Under the pieces are notes generated by a model. That model was given only the letters and a program-made list of their open reading frames with translations, did no database searches and was not told the origin of the DNA. The position numbers and the translations under genes were made by a program. Positions 25,768 through 34,889 of a stretch of 64,000 nucleotides of DNA are shown piece after piece (position 1 is the first letter of the stretch; every line of letters begins with the position of its first letter). Location: the NCBI RefSeq assembly GCF_003386195.1, contig NZ_QRDX01000007.1:180572-244571 (forward strand), written 5' to 3'. The stretch is from Seonamhaeicola aphaedonensis. GTDB lineage: Bacteria > Bacteroidota > Bacteroidia > Flavobacteriales > Flavobacteriaceae.

Positions 25768-26940
25768 ATGAACCCTTCTGCACAAGGTTGGATTAAAAAA
25801 TTACTTAGGGATATTTCTAAAAACAATGCTTTTTTAAATTTCAATGAAGCAGATTTTTACGATGCCCTTAGAGGATGTGGCTTCATTTATGGCAGTAATT
25901 TAGATGTTGTTTTAACTATTTTACCAAAAAATGATCTTACAGAAGAAGAACTCTCAAAAACCAACTTGCTCCTAGCTCTTTATTACACACATCATCAGTC
26001 TAACACAAATATTCCATTTGTTGAAAATGTTATTAATTTTTACACAGAAATAAACGAGTTAAAAACATCATTCTTTAAAGAACTCTTAAATGGAAAAAAA
26101 TCGAGTGAGCAATTAGAGAAGATTATTCACAAACGTATTCAGATTGATGCCAATGTTCTTACTAAAAACTTTAAATACTTCATTATTAATGCGCTTCTGT
26201 ATATTGATGTTCTTGCTTATTCTGAATTTTTAAAAAAACAATCGGTTTCAATTGATTATCTAAAAAATTTAGAAGCCTCTATTGAAGCTATAATCATGGA
26301 TGTACTAAACTCAAAGCTATCCAAAAACCAATACGATGAAAGTTTAATAAAACTATTTGAATCATCCTTACGTTATCATAACAATACGCACTTGGATTAT
26401 CAAAATGCTGTCAATATACTAAAGTCTAAACAAGAGAAGAACTACATTTTAGACCTAGCCTGTATGGCAACATGGACAGATAAAAAAATTGACCAAAACG
26501 AACAACGTTTTCTAATAAAATTAGGCACCGACCTAAAAATTTCCAAAAAAAGAATTAAAGAATCAATAACTTCGATAAATCTATTTTACTCGGTTAATAA
26601 AACGAACATTGCACTTTTAAGTTCAAAAAATATAGTGCAGAGTTTTTATAATAATTCCAGCAAAATGGTTACTAAATTGATTTCTAGAAATAGAAAACGT
26701 TTATATCAGGAATTAAAAGACAGTAAAGAACTCATGGTACTGTTGTCGCAATCTACCAAACGTAACTTGAGTGATGACGAGCATAAAAAAGTAAATGAAC
26801 AACTACTTGATATCTTTAAATCCATACCAAGTTTAGCTATTTTTATGTTACCAGGTGGTGCATTATTATTACCATTGGTAATTAAATTTATTCCTAAACT
26901 TTTACCTTCTGCCTTTGATGAAAACAGGGTTGAAGATTAA
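25768..26940 (+). CDS. LETM1-related protein
   Basis: About 390 residues from the ATG at 25768 (MNPSAQGWIKK); a longer frame to 25723 lacks a recognisable extra domain. Most of the protein is helical. A central stretch DLACMATWTDKKIDQNEQRFL resembles a TerB-like fold. The C-terminus, about 345-390, holds a LETM1-like segment with PSLAIFMLPGGALLLPLVIKF, probably membrane-inserted. LETM1 is a mitochondrial ion-exchange protein; relatives in flavobacteria are annotated as biofilm-associated. The true role is not known. Confidence 0.7.
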   Translation: MNPSAQGWIKKLLRDISKNNAFLNFNEADFYDALRGCGFIYGSNLDVVLTILPKNDLTEEELSKTNLLLALYYTHHQSNTNIPFVENVINFYTEINELKTSFFKELLNGKKSSEQLEKIIHKRIQIDANVLTKNFKYFIINALLYIDVLAYSEFLKKQSVSIDYLKNLEASIEAIIMDVLNSKLSKNQYDESLIKLFESSLRYHNNTHLDYQNAVNILKSKQEKNYILDLACMATWTDKKIDQNEQRFLIKLGTDLKISKKRIKESITSINLFYSVNKTNIALLSSKNIVQSFYNNSSKMVTKLISRNRKRLYQELKDSKELMVLLSQSTKRNLSDDEHKKVNEQLLDIFKSIPSLAIFMLPGGALLLPLVIKFIPKLLPSAFDENRVED

Positions 26941-27022
26941 TTGACTCTAGAACTTTACTTCTTAGAGCAGACTATCAATTTAAATATTCAACCAAACGTA
27001 CAATAAACTTTTTTGTAAAGAC

Positions 27023-27050
27023 AAAGGACATTTATATAAATGTCCTTTTG
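27023..27050. terminator. Bidirectional hairpin terminator between the LETM1-like gene and tRNA-Pro
   Basis: AAAGGACATTTA (27023-27034) pairs with TAAATGTCCTTT (27037-27048). The U-tract is short on both strands. It lies between a plus-strand gene and a minus-strand tRNA gene. Confidence 0.55.
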
Positions 27051-27073
27051 TTATAAATTTGTATTCATTTTTG

Positions 27074-27148
27074 TCGGGATGACAGGATTTGAACCTGCGA
27101 CCACACGGCCCCCAGCCGTGTACGCTAACCGGACTGCGCCACATCCCG
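27074..27148 (-). tRNA. tRNA-Pro (anticodon GGG)
   Basis: All arms fold: acceptor CGGGATG with CATCCCG, D-arm GCGC with GCGT, anticodon stem CACGG with CCGTG, and T-arm GCAGG with CCTGT around TTCAAAT. The loop CTGGGGG gives anticodon GGG. No CCA is encoded. Confidence 0.95.
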
Positions 27149-27221
27149 AATTTTTAATTTACGCTAAATTTAGCAACTAACTTGTGGTTTCTCGAAAATA
27201 CTAGGTTATAACTGTGGTGCA

Positions 27222-27250
27222 GTTTATCCTGAGCGAAGTCGAAGGACCAC
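27222..27250. repeat. Fragment of a dispersed intergenic repeat
   Basis: TATCCTGAGCGAAGTCGAAG matches an element I recall as common in bacterial intergenic regions. No function is visible. Confidence 0.4.
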
Positions 27251-27345
27251 ATGCCGCTTCAAAAATAGTTCTCAAAGAAAACATATTTTTTAAAAATAGC
27301 AAAGGCCAAAGCAATTAAAACTTTGTTCCATTACTTTGCATAATC

Positions 27346-28326
27346 TTAATTATATGTGGAGGTTGAAACTTCAAAAGAAGCATCTTTCGCCGCTAAGTAT
27401 CGCTCGGCATCTAAAGCTGCCATACAACCTGTTCCAGCAGCTGTTACTGCTTGCCTATAAACATGATCGGCTGCATCTCCTGAAACGAAAACACCTTCTA
27501 CATTGGTTTTTGAAGAACCTGGCACGTTAATTATATACCCTGTTTCATCTAAATCTAAAAAGTCTTTAAAAATATCGGTATTGGGTTTGTGCCCAATAGC
27601 TACAAAAAATCCAGTAGCAGGAATTTCATGTTTTTCGCCTGTTTTATTGTTGATCACACGAACTCCAGTTACCACTTGTCCGTCCCCCAAAACCTCGTCG
27701 GTTTCAGTATTATGAAGAATTTCAATATTTTCTGTATTCCTAACTCGAGCTTCCATTATTTTAGAGGCTCTAAATTCATCTCTTCTTACAATCATGGTTA
27801 CCTTCTTACACAATTTAGATAGGTAATGTGCCTCCTCACAAGCAGAATCTCCAGCACCTACAATAACAACTTCTTGATTTCTATAAAAGAATCCATCGCA
27901 AACAGCACAAGCTGAAACACCACCCCCCAATTTTAAATACTTTTGTTCTGATTCTAAACCTAAATACTTTGCTGAAGCACCGGTAGAAATTATAACAGTA
28001 TCACAATGAATCTCTTTGGTATCATTAACCCATATCTTGTGGATATCTCCAGAAAAATCAACTTTTGTTACCCAACCATCGCGTACATCAGTCTCAAAAC
28101 GTTGTGCTTGAGCTTGTAATTGCATCATCATTTCAGGACCTGTTACTCCATCTGGATATCCAGGAAAATTTTCTACTTCATTCGTAGTTGTTAATTGACC
28201 CCCTGGTTGTGTTCCTTGATATAAAACCGGTTTCATATTAGCTCTTGCTGCGTAAATAGCAGCAGTGTATCCCGCAGGTCCAGACCCTATAATTAAACAC
28301 TTAACTCGTTCTATTGTATCAGACAT
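27346..28326 (-). CDS. trxB: Thioredoxin-disulphide reductase
   Basis: It has 326 residues. It has an N-terminal FAD motif (CLIIGSGPAGYTAAIYAARA), the redox-active CAVC near residue 143, an NADPH motif VVIVGAGDSACEEA and a C-terminal FAD motif GVFVSGDAAD. The enzyme reduces thioredoxin with NADPH in the cytoplasm. The C-terminus runs a few residues past the usual end (KDASFEVSTSTYN). It stands alone with its own promoter. Confidence 0.96.
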   Translation of the reverse strand: MSDTIERVKCLIIGSGPAGYTAAIYAARANMKPVLYQGTQPGGQLTTTNEVENFPGYPDGVTGPEMMMQLQAQAQRFETDVRDGWVTKVDFSGDIHKIWVNDTKEIHCDTVIISTGASAKYLGLESEQKYLKLGGGVSACAVCDGFFYRNQEVVIVGAGDSACEEAHYLSKLCKKVTMIVRRDEFRASKIMEARVRNTENIEILHNTETDEVLGDGQVVTGVRVINNKTGEKHEIPATGFFVAIGHKPNTDIFKDFLDLDETGYIINVPGSSKTNVEGVFVSGDAADHVYRQAVTAAGTGCMAALDAERYLAAKDASFEVSTSTYN

Positions 28327-28351
28327 AATTCTTACTCTTAATTTAGTGAAA

Positions 28352-28359
28352 CAAAAGTA
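28352..28359 (-). promoter_or_regulatory. -7 box of trxB
   Basis: The minus strand reads TACTTTTG (TAnnTTTG). It leaves a leader of about 20 bases to the ATG at 28326. Confidence 0.55.
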
Positions 28360-28483
28360 GAGTTTTTAACAGAAAACTTACATAGAAGTTATTAACACTT
28401 TACTATAAAGACATATTTAAAATCTATAGTATTAAGCTACTAAACTATTTTTTTGTAACTTTAAGTAACTAACTAAATACAGA

Positions 28484-28954
28484 ATGATGAAAAAATATCC
28501 TTACCTTACGTTTATACTACTTATTGTATTTGCTAGCTGCAACACCAACAACAAAAAAACAGACACTCCAATAGAAGTAGAAAAAATGGAAGAGTATCCT
28601 CTACAGGGTGTTTGGGAAATACATAGCTATGTAAATTATAGAGGGGATACTACCGATACCATTTGGCCATCAAACGAACGTAAACAAAGAAAAATGTTTT
28701 CGAAGTCTAAGGTTATGTGGAGCAAATTGCGCACTTTCGACTCTCTTGATTGGTTTGGAGTTGGAGACTACACTTTAAAAGACGGGATTTTTACAGAAGA
28801 ACTAGATTATGGTTCTAAACCTGTAAATAAAATAATTGAAACCAGTAACAAATGGACTTTTAACGCGGTAGTGACAGAAGATAGTTTCTCTCAAATTACC
28901 GTTGATAGCTCTGGAAATTATATCTATGCCGAGAACTATATTAGAGTAGATTAA
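28484..28954 (+). CDS. Small lipoprotein of unknown function
   Basis: It has 156 residues with a lipoprotein signal peptide (VFASC, Cys19). The mature part starts Lys/Asn-rich and then has GVWEIHSYVNYRGDTTDT, a lipocalin-like start, followed by alternating beta-type segments. I do not recognise a family. It ends 4 bases before the convergent isoaspartyl peptidase gene, and no terminator is seen between them. Confidence 0.75.
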   Translation: MMKKYPYLTFILLIVFASCNTNNKKTDTPIEVEKMEEYPLQGVWEIHSYVNYRGDTTDTIWPSNERKQRKMFSKSKVMWSKLRTFDSLDWFGVGDYTLKDGIFTEELDYGSKPVNKIIETSNKWTFNAVVTEDSFSQITVDSSGNYIYAENYIRVD

Positions 28955-28958
28955 TTTA

Positions 28959-30005
28959 TTATTTAAACATTTCAATGACATTTTCTCCAGAGGATTTTTT
29001 ATAACCTCTAAACATACCTTTGGTGTTGAAATCCCAAAATATGTTTCCCGATTTATCTAATAAAATCATACCGCCTTTTCCACCTAAAGTTTTAATTTGA
29101 TTGTTAAGTACTTCGTGCAAAGCCTCAGGAGGACTCAATTGTTTATATTGAATTAAACTCGATACTTCATGAGCAGCAACTGTTCTAATGAAAATTTCTC
29201 CCGTTCCGGTTGCTGAAATTCCGCAGGTTAAGTTATTGGCATATGTACCTGCTCCAACAATAGGTGAATCTCCAATTCTCCCATATTTCTTATTACTAAT
29301 ACCTCCAGTTGACGTTCCTGCAGCAATATTCCCTTCTTTATCAATTGCAACAGCCCCAACTGTTCCATATTTTTTGCTATCCCCCACTGAAATATTATTC
29401 GACATTAAATTTCTTATGATCTTTTTTTTAGCTATAGATTTAATTTGCTCTAATTGATCCCTCTTGTTTTGAACAAAGAAATAGGTACTATCAACCATAT
29501 CCAATCCAAATTGTTCCATAGCCTGTTCAGCTCCTTTCCCAGAAAGCATGACATGTTCGGTGCTATCCATTACCATTCTTGCTGCCATAATAGGATTTTT
29601 AACATGATTAATGCCTGCTACTGCTCCGCTATTTAATGTTTTACCATCCATAATAGAAGCATCCATTTCTTGGTTACCTTCACTGTTATAAACAGCTCCT
29701 CTCCCAGCATTGAACAATGGCGAGTTTTCCAAAATTGAAATAGCACCTTGAACAGCATCTAATGATGACCCACCATTTTCAAGAATTTTGTATCCAGAAT
29801 CTAAGGCTTCTTGTAGTTTGTTTGAATATAGCTTTTGTCTGTTTTCATTAAAATATTCTTTTATTAGACCATCACCAGCACCACCATGAATAACGATGGC
29901 GAAAGAATTTGCTTTTACTTGCGGAGTTTCACTTTTTTCGTTTACCCTATATTTACAAGATATTGCAACAATGAAAAATAAAATTAATGGCAGTATTTTT
30001 CTCAA
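28959..30005 (-). CDS. Isoaspartyl peptidase / plant-type L-asparaginase (Ntn hydrolase)
   Basis: It has 348 residues with a lipobox (VAISC, Cys17). The enzyme domain begins FAIVIHGGAG, the family hallmark, and contains the self-cleavage site KYGTVGAVA, where Thr215 becomes the nucleophile, and GRIGDSPIVGAGTYA. It splits isoaspartyl dipeptides or asparagine outside the cytoplasm. The dicarboxylate/amino-acid symporter gene lies 11 bases upstream in the same operon and could take up the released aspartate, an inference from context. Confidence 0.9.
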   Translation of the reverse strand: MRKILPLILFFIVAISCKYRVNEKSETPQVKANSFAIVIHGGAGDGLIKEYFNENRQKLYSNKLQEALDSGYKILENGGSSLDAVQGAISILENSPLFNAGRGAVYNSEGNQEMDASIMDGKTLNSGAVAGINHVKNPIMAARMVMDSTEHVMLSGKGAEQAMEQFGLDMVDSTYFFVQNKRDQLEQIKSIAKKKIIRNLMSNNISVGDSKKYGTVGAVAIDKEGNIAAGTSTGGISNKKYGRIGDSPIVGAGTYANNLTCGISATGTGEIFIRTVAAHEVSSLIQYKQLSPPEALHEVLNNQIKTLGGKGGMILLDKSGNIFWDFNTKGMFRGYKKSSGENVIEMFK

Positions 30006-30016
30006 GTTTTTGAATA

Positions 30017-31339
30017 TTACTTAACTGGATAATTGTCATCCCAATTTTTAATATGAGGCTCTCCCAACTTACCTAAGGATTTCGCAATTACTGTAGAAAC
30101 CGTTGCATCACCAGTTACATTTACTGTAGTCCTACACATATCTAAAGGTCTATCTACTGCAAAAATCAATGCTAAAGCAATTGGCAACAAATCCGATGGA
30201 AATCCTATAGCTTCTAAAACTATCACCAACATTACCATACCGGCACCAGGTACTGCTGCACTGCCAATAGATGCCAATAACGCAGTTAAAATAATCATTA
30301 ATTGGTTACTAAATACCAAACCCTCTGGCCATAATACCTGCATAATAAAAACAGCTGCTACGCCTTGATATAAACTGGTTCCATCCATATTAATAGTGGC
30401 ACCAACAGGTAATACAAAACTTGTTACTTCCTTATCTACTCCTACATGCTCTTCAACCCGCTCCATTGTTACTGGTAATGCCGCAGCACTACTACTTGTA
30501 GAAAATGCTAGTAATTGCGCTGGACTTATCCTATTTATAAACCAAAAAGGTGATTTTTTAGCATAAACGGATATTAAAATCATATAAAAGCATATCATTA
30601 AAAATAAACCAAGTACAACTACTCCCGCATATTTTAATAAAGCCAAAAGAATATCTGGATCGTCAGCAGAAACAACAACACTGGCTAATAATGCAAAAAC
30701 AGCATAAGGTGCAAAAAGCATAATTATATCTACCATTTTTAAAACAACCTCATTTAAAGAATCAAAGAAGTCCTTTAAGGGTTTAGCTTTTTCTTCTGGT
30801 ACTAATAGCAAACATAAGCCTAGTAAAATAGCAAATACAATAACTTGTAACATAAATTTATTATTGCCCATGGCATAAATTGCATTATCAGGAACCATAT
30901 CTACCAAGAACTGAAGTGGACCTGCCTCTTTTTGCTGTTTTGCATTTATAAGTATGGTTTGTGCTTGATCACTTGTTGAGTACTTATCCTTAAGCATACT
31001 AACCGTTTCTTTAGTAATACCTTTACCTGGTTTTAAAGTATTTACAAGCCCTAAACCAATTGTTATTGCAATAACTGTTGTAATTATATAAAGAACTATA
31101 GTACGCAACCCCATATTCTTGAATTTGGATATATCCTTTAAATCGGAAATACCTTTTATTAAAGAAGCTAAAATGAGAGGTACTGCAATAAGTTTTAAAA
31201 GCTTAACAAATATTTTCCCAAATGGGTCTACCCATTTCATCACAAAATCCTGTCCATTAACAGATGCCATTATAAATCCAAAAATGACACCTAATAACAT
31301 GCCTATTAATATTTGCCAATGTAATGCTAGTTTCTTCAT
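30017..31339 (-). CDS. Dicarboxylate/amino acid:cation symporter (GltP/DctA type)
   Basis: It has 440 residues and about eight membrane helices plus two hairpin loops. It shows the serine-rich first hairpin FSTSSSAAALPVTME, the motif NMDGT in helix 7 and the second hairpin SAAVPGAGMV, all diagnostic of the DAACS family. It takes up glutamate, aspartate or C4-dicarboxylates with protons or sodium. It is the first gene of a two-gene unit with the isoaspartyl peptidase. Confidence 0.92.
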   Translation of the reverse strand: MKKLALHWQILIGMLLGVIFGFIMASVNGQDFVMKWVDPFGKIFVKLLKLIAVPLILASLIKGISDLKDISKFKNMGLRTIVLYIITTVIAITIGLGLVNTLKPGKGITKETVSMLKDKYSTSDQAQTILINAKQQKEAGPLQFLVDMVPDNAIYAMGNNKFMLQVIVFAILLGLCLLLVPEEKAKPLKDFFDSLNEVVLKMVDIIMLFAPYAVFALLASVVVSADDPDILLALLKYAGVVVLGLFLMICFYMILISVYAKKSPFWFINRISPAQLLAFSTSSSAAALPVTMERVEEHVGVDKEVTSFVLPVGATINMDGTSLYQGVAAVFIMQVLWPEGLVFSNQLMIILTALLASIGSAAVPGAGMVMLVIVLEAIGFPSDLLPIALALIFAVDRPLDMCRTTVNVTGDATVSTVIAKSLGKLGEPHIKNWDDNYPVK

Positions 31340-31433
31340 AAGAACTATTTAAAATTAATTTGATATAAACTTACGGAATTTGTAAGAACTATTTTTAATC
31401 AAAAAAAGTAATGCTTTGAACAAAGAATTTAAA

Positions 31434-31466
31434 GCACAAAAAAAAGCCTTTCATTTCTGAAAGGCT
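31434..31466 (-). terminator. Terminator of rpsT
   Basis: AGCCTTTC (31445-31452) pairs with GAAAGGCT (31459-31466). On the minus strand it is followed by an uninterrupted U-tract from the A-run at 31438-31445. Confidence 0.85.
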
Positions 31467-31489
31467 TTTCAATTATATTTTCACTTAAC

Positions 31490-31741
31490 TTAAAGAGCAG
31501 CAACGTGCTTTGCCAAACCAGATTTCAAGTTGGCAGCTTTGTTAGCGTGAATTATATTTTTCTTAGCTAATTTATCTAACATTGAAACTACTTGAGGAAA
31601 CAAAGCCTCAGCTTCTTTCTTATCTGTAAGCTCACGTAATTTCTTGATAGCATTACGAGTAGTTTTGTGTTGATACCTATTTACCACACGCTTAGCTTCG
31701 TTACTTCTAATTCTTTTTAGTGCTGACTTATGATTTGCCAT
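31490..31741 (-). CDS. rpsT: 30S ribosomal protein S20
   Basis: This 83-residue, strongly basic, helical protein begins [18 protein letters not shown], the standard S20 N-terminus, and ends [11 protein letters not shown]. It binds 16S rRNA. It lies 24 bases after tRNA-Glu on the same strand with no terminator between, so the two may share a transcript. Confidence 0.97.
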   Translation of the reverse strand: MANHKSALKRIRSNEAKRVVNRYQHKTTRNAIKKLRELTDKKEAEALFPQVVSMLDKLAKKNIIHANKAANLKSGLAKHVAAL

Positions 31742-31765
31742 TTTGTTTTTTCTTATTAAAAATTG

Positions 31766-31837
31766 TAGCCCGTAGGGGAATCGAACCCCTCTTACCAGGA
31801 TGAAAACCTGGCGTCCTAGCCGATAGACGAACGGGCC
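31766..31837 (-). tRNA. tRNA-Glu (anticodon TTC)
   Basis: Acceptor GGCCCGT pairs with ACGGGCT; the anticodon loop TTTTCAT gives TTC; the T-arm AGGGG-TTCGATT-CCCCT is perfect. No CCA is encoded. Confidence 0.96.
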
Positions 31838-31887
31838 ATTTTAGTTACTTCATTATTTAATGAGCATGCAATTCGTGATTGCGGATG

Positions 31888-31895
31888 CAAAAATA
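31888..31895 (-). promoter_or_regulatory. -7 box of the tRNA-Glu/rpsT unit
   Basis: The minus strand reads TATTTTTG, matching TAnnTTTG. It lies 51 bases before the tRNA 5' end; an imperfect palindrome (GCAT-CAAT / ATTG-ATGC) lies in the leader. Confidence 0.5.
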
Positions 31896-31950
31896 CAACT
31901 ATTTTTAAATGATACAATACTTATCTAAATTTTTTTGAAAAAATTTTAGA

Positions 31951-33429
31951 CTAGTATGCTTTTGCAAATAAAACTCTTCTTTTTGAAGGTTTTCCAGAGT
32001 AAACACACACCCCTTCCTCTTCCTTTGAATCTATAGGAATACATCTAATTGTAGCCTTTGTTAACTCTTTTATTTTTTCTTCAGTTTCATTGGTACCATC
32101 CCAATGTGCAGAAAGAAAACCACCTTTAGTTTCTAATACGTGCTTAAACTCATCAAAAGTTTCCACATTGGTAATATGTTGATTTCTGAAATCTAATGCC
32201 TTATTGAAAAGATTCTCTTGAATTTCCTCCAACAAATCTTCTACTACGATAGCAATTCTATCCAAAATAACTGTTTGTTTACTTAGTGTATCTCTTCTAG
32301 CTAGTTCAACGGTTTCATTATCTAAATCCTTCGGACCAATAGCAATACGCAACGGTACTCCCTGTAATTCATGTTGTGCAAATTTAGCTCCAGGACGTAA
32401 CGTATCGCGTTTGTCAAACTTAACCGAAATCCCTCTATCATTTAAATCACTAATAATTTCTTCAGCCACTTTACTTATGGCATCAAACTGTTCGTCATTC
32501 TTATAAATAGGAACAATAACTACTTGATAAGGTGCCAAATTTGGGGGTAATACTAGTCCGTTATCATCACTATGTGTCATAATAAGAGCCCCCATCAATC
32601 TGGTAGACACACCCCAAGATGTTGCCCATACATAATCTTGCTTACCTTCCTTAGTAGCATATTTTACATCAAACGCCCTAGCGAAATTTTGACCTAAAAA
32701 ATGAGAAGTTCCAGCTTGTAATGCTTTTCCATCTTGCATCAAAGCTTCAATACAGTAGGTATCCTCTGCCCCAGCAAAACGCTCACTCTCAGTTTTAACA
32801 CCCTGAATAACAGGTATAGCCATAAAGTTCTCAACAAATTTAGCATAAACCCCATTCATCAATTTAGTTTCTTCAATAGCTTCATCTTTGGTAGCATGAG
32901 CTGTATGGCCTTCTTGCCATAAAAATTCTGCGGTACGTAAAAATAATCTAGTACGCATTTCCCAACGCACTACGTTAGCCCATTGATTTATTAAAATTGG
33001 TAAATCTCTGTAAGATTGAATCCAATTTCTGTAGGTGTTCCAAATAATGGCCTCACTGGTTGGTCTTACTACCAACTCTTCCTCCAATCTTGCTTCAGGG
33101 TCTACTCTTAACTTACCAGGTTTATCAGGGTCATTCTGTAGTCTGTAATGCGTTACAACAGCACACTCTTTTGCAAAGCCTTCGGCATTTTTCTCCTCAG
33201 CTTCAAACAAACTTTTAGGCACAAAAAGTGGAAAATAAGCATTTTGATGCCCTGTTTCTTTAAACATTTTATCCAATTCTGCCTGCATTTTTTCCCAAAT
33301 TGCAAATCCGTAAGGCTTAATTACCATACATCCTCTAACAGCCGAATTCTCCGCTAGGTCGGCCTTAACAACCAATTCATTATACCATTTGGAATAATCT
33401 TCTGCTCTACTGGTAAGTTTTTTACTCAT
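31951..33429 (-). CDS. proS: Prolyl-tRNA synthetase, short archaeal/eukaryote-type
   Basis: It has 492 residues from the ATG at 33429 ([19 protein letters not shown]); the frame extends six codons further without support. Class II motif 2 is [24 protein letters not shown] in part, and motif 3 text includes [13 protein letters not shown]. The C-terminal domain ends with Tyr (VLFAKAY), as in this ProS form, which lacks the bacterial editing insert. It charges tRNA-Pro in the cytoplasm. It is a single gene with its own promoter, divergent from the Trp/Gly-repeat lipoprotein. Confidence 0.96.
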   Translation of the reverse strand: MSKKLTSRAEDYSKWYNELVVKADLAENSAVRGCMVIKPYGFAIWEKMQAELDKMFKETGHQNAYFPLFVPKSLFEAEEKNAEGFAKECAVVTHYRLQNDPDKPGKLRVDPEARLEEELVVRPTSEAIIWNTYRNWIQSYRDLPILINQWANVVRWEMRTRLFLRTAEFLWQEGHTAHATKDEAIEETKLMNGVYAKFVENFMAIPVIQGVKTESERFAGAEDTYCIEALMQDGKALQAGTSHFLGQNFARAFDVKYATKEGKQDYVWATSWGVSTRLMGALIMTHSDDNGLVLPPNLAPYQVVIVPIYKNDEQFDAISKVAEEIISDLNDRGISVKFDKRDTLRPGAKFAQHELQGVPLRIAIGPKDLDNETVELARRDTLSKQTVILDRIAIVVEDLLEEIQENLFNKALDFRNQHITNVETFDEFKHVLETKGGFLSAHWDGTNETEEKIKELTKATIRCIPIDSKEEEGVCVYSGKPSKRRVLFAKAY

Positions 33430-33481
33430 ATCAATCTTTTGGCACAAATATTGTGTCTATGTTAAATAAAAAATAGTTTCG

Positions 33482-33499
33482 CAAAACTAACTATTTTTG
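33482..33499. promoter_or_regulatory. Back-to-back -7 boxes of proS and the divergent lipoprotein gene
   Basis: Minus strand TAGTTTTG (33489-33482) serves proS, with TTGTTG (33512-33507) as a possible -33 element. Plus strand TATTTTTG (33492-33499) serves the gene at 33528. Both match TAnnTTTG and are two bases apart. Confidence 0.55.
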
Positions 33500-33527
33500 T
33501 TATGTTCAACAATAAAATTCTAGAGAT

Positions 33528-34760
33528 ATGCGCTTAAATAACTACTCCAAAAGAAAAGTGTCACTCATTGCCATGATTGGACTAATGTTTGGCCTAGTAT
33601 CATGTGGTTCTTATCAGTATGTAGGAGTTAATGATGATGGGATATATAGTGACTCACAAATTACTGTAGTTAATACGCCTACAGAAACAGTTGTTAACGT
33701 ACCCAATGAATCTAATAGTAACTACTATAAAAATTACTTTAGAAGCAAATCTTTAGAATCTGAGTTAGCTTTAGAAAATGATGAAATCTTTACAGATATT
33801 GATGCCTATGAATCTGATAATTACATGGTAAATGATACCATTTACAATGATTATCAGGGGCATGCTGGTTGGGGACAACAAAGCAACAATGTAACCATCA
33901 ATTATATTGATAACGGTTGGAACAACTGGGGTTGGAATGCTGGATTTGGTTGGGGCTGGAACAACTGGGGTTGGAATAATTGGGGGTGGGGCTGGAACCC
34001 TTGGAATAGATGGAATAGATGGGGCTGGAATGATTGGGCTTGGAATGGCTGGGGTTGGAACAACTGGGGCTGGAATGGCTGGGGTTGGAACGCTGGATTT
34101 GGTTGGGGCTGGAATAACTGGGGTTGGAATAACTGGGGATTTGGTAACAGATTTTATAATCCAAGAAATATAGCTTATAGTTCTAGCAGAAGAGGCAGTT
34201 ATTATTCTGGTAGCTCGAGAAACAATTTAAGTAACAGAAGTGATATTTCGAGAAGAAGTAGCGTTTCTAGTGTAAATAGAAATACCACATCAAAATATAA
34301 TACAGCTCGCAGAAGTAGCGTAAACAGTACTACTAGTAGAGCAACTACGTACAATAGAAGAGGAACAACTGTTTCAAATAATAACGGAACTACATCTCGC
34401 ATTAGCAGTGTGAATAGAAACGCTTCTAACTATAATAATGCTAGACGTTCTTCTGGAACAGGTACAGTAAGTAGATACAGTAATTCTCAAGGAAGAACGA
34501 CCACCATATCACGTACACCTTCTTCTAACTCAACGAGTAGGTCTTCATCGGCAAGCAGAAGCTCAAGTACTTACAAACAACCTAGTAGCAACTATAGTGG
34601 CTCTTCTAGAAGATCCTCATATTCAAATTATTCTTCACCATCTTCTTCCAGAAGTTCGTATGGTTCTTCAAGCAGCAGAAGCTCAAGCTCTGGCTCTGTA
34701 TCCAGATCTTCTAGCGGAAGTAGTAGAGGCTCCTCATCAGGTGGAGGAAGACGTCGATAA
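33528..34760 (+). CDS. Lipoprotein with Trp/Gly/Asn repeats and Ser/Arg-rich tail
   Basis: It has 410 residues. A lipobox (LVSC, Cys26) marks a surface or periplasmic lipoprotein. Residues about 30-115 are acidic. Residues about 127-212 are almost only Trp, Gly and Asn with a few Arg, in NNWGWN-like units; one block WGWNAGFGWGWNNWG occurs twice about 50 residues apart. Residues about 220-410 are Ser/Arg/Asn-rich with short RSSS, SRR and YNN runs, ending GGGRRR. I do not recognise an enzymatic domain. A structural, matrix or nucleic-acid-binding role is possible but unproven. Base use in the repeat is locally GC-rich. Confidence 0.8.
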   Translation: MRLNNYSKRKVSLIAMIGLMFGLVSCGSYQYVGVNDDGIYSDSQITVVNTPTETVVNVPNESNSNYYKNYFRSKSLESELALENDEIFTDIDAYESDNYMVNDTIYNDYQGHAGWGQQSNNVTINYIDNGWNNWGWNAGFGWGWNNWGWNNWGWGWNPWNRWNRWGWNDWAWNGWGWNNWGWNGWGWNAGFGWGWNNWGWNNWGFGNRFYNPRNIAYSSSRRGSYYSGSSRNNLSNRSDISRRSSVSSVNRNTTSKYNTARRSSVNSTTSRATTYNRRGTTVSNNNGTTSRISSVNRNASNYNNARRSSGTGTVSRYSNSQGRTTTISRTPSSNSTSRSSSASRSSSTYKQPSSNYSGSSRRSSYSNYSSPSSSRSSYGSSSSRSSSSGSVSRSSSGSSRGSSSGGGRRR

Positions 34761-34832
34761 TCTTTTAAAAAAATAAATAAGTCTTTTGAAACCAAAATAA
34801 TCAAGATCATTATTAAATATTCATAGAAATAG

Positions 34833-34840
34833 TAATTTTG
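34833..34840 (+). promoter_or_regulatory. -7 box of the FadL-like gene
   Basis: TAATTTTG matches TAnnTTTG, about 50 bases before the ATG at 34890. Confidence 0.45.
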
Positions 34841-34889
34841 AATATCACGAGGTTATATGTTACTATTAAAAAACTATAAATAAAACCGT

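Noticed and set aside
33898..34173. Long open frames on both strands across the Trp/Gly/Asn repeat
   Set aside because: They are by-products of the repetitive GGxTGG sequence. The plus frame with lipobox and tail is the only one with a start, signal and flanking promoter.
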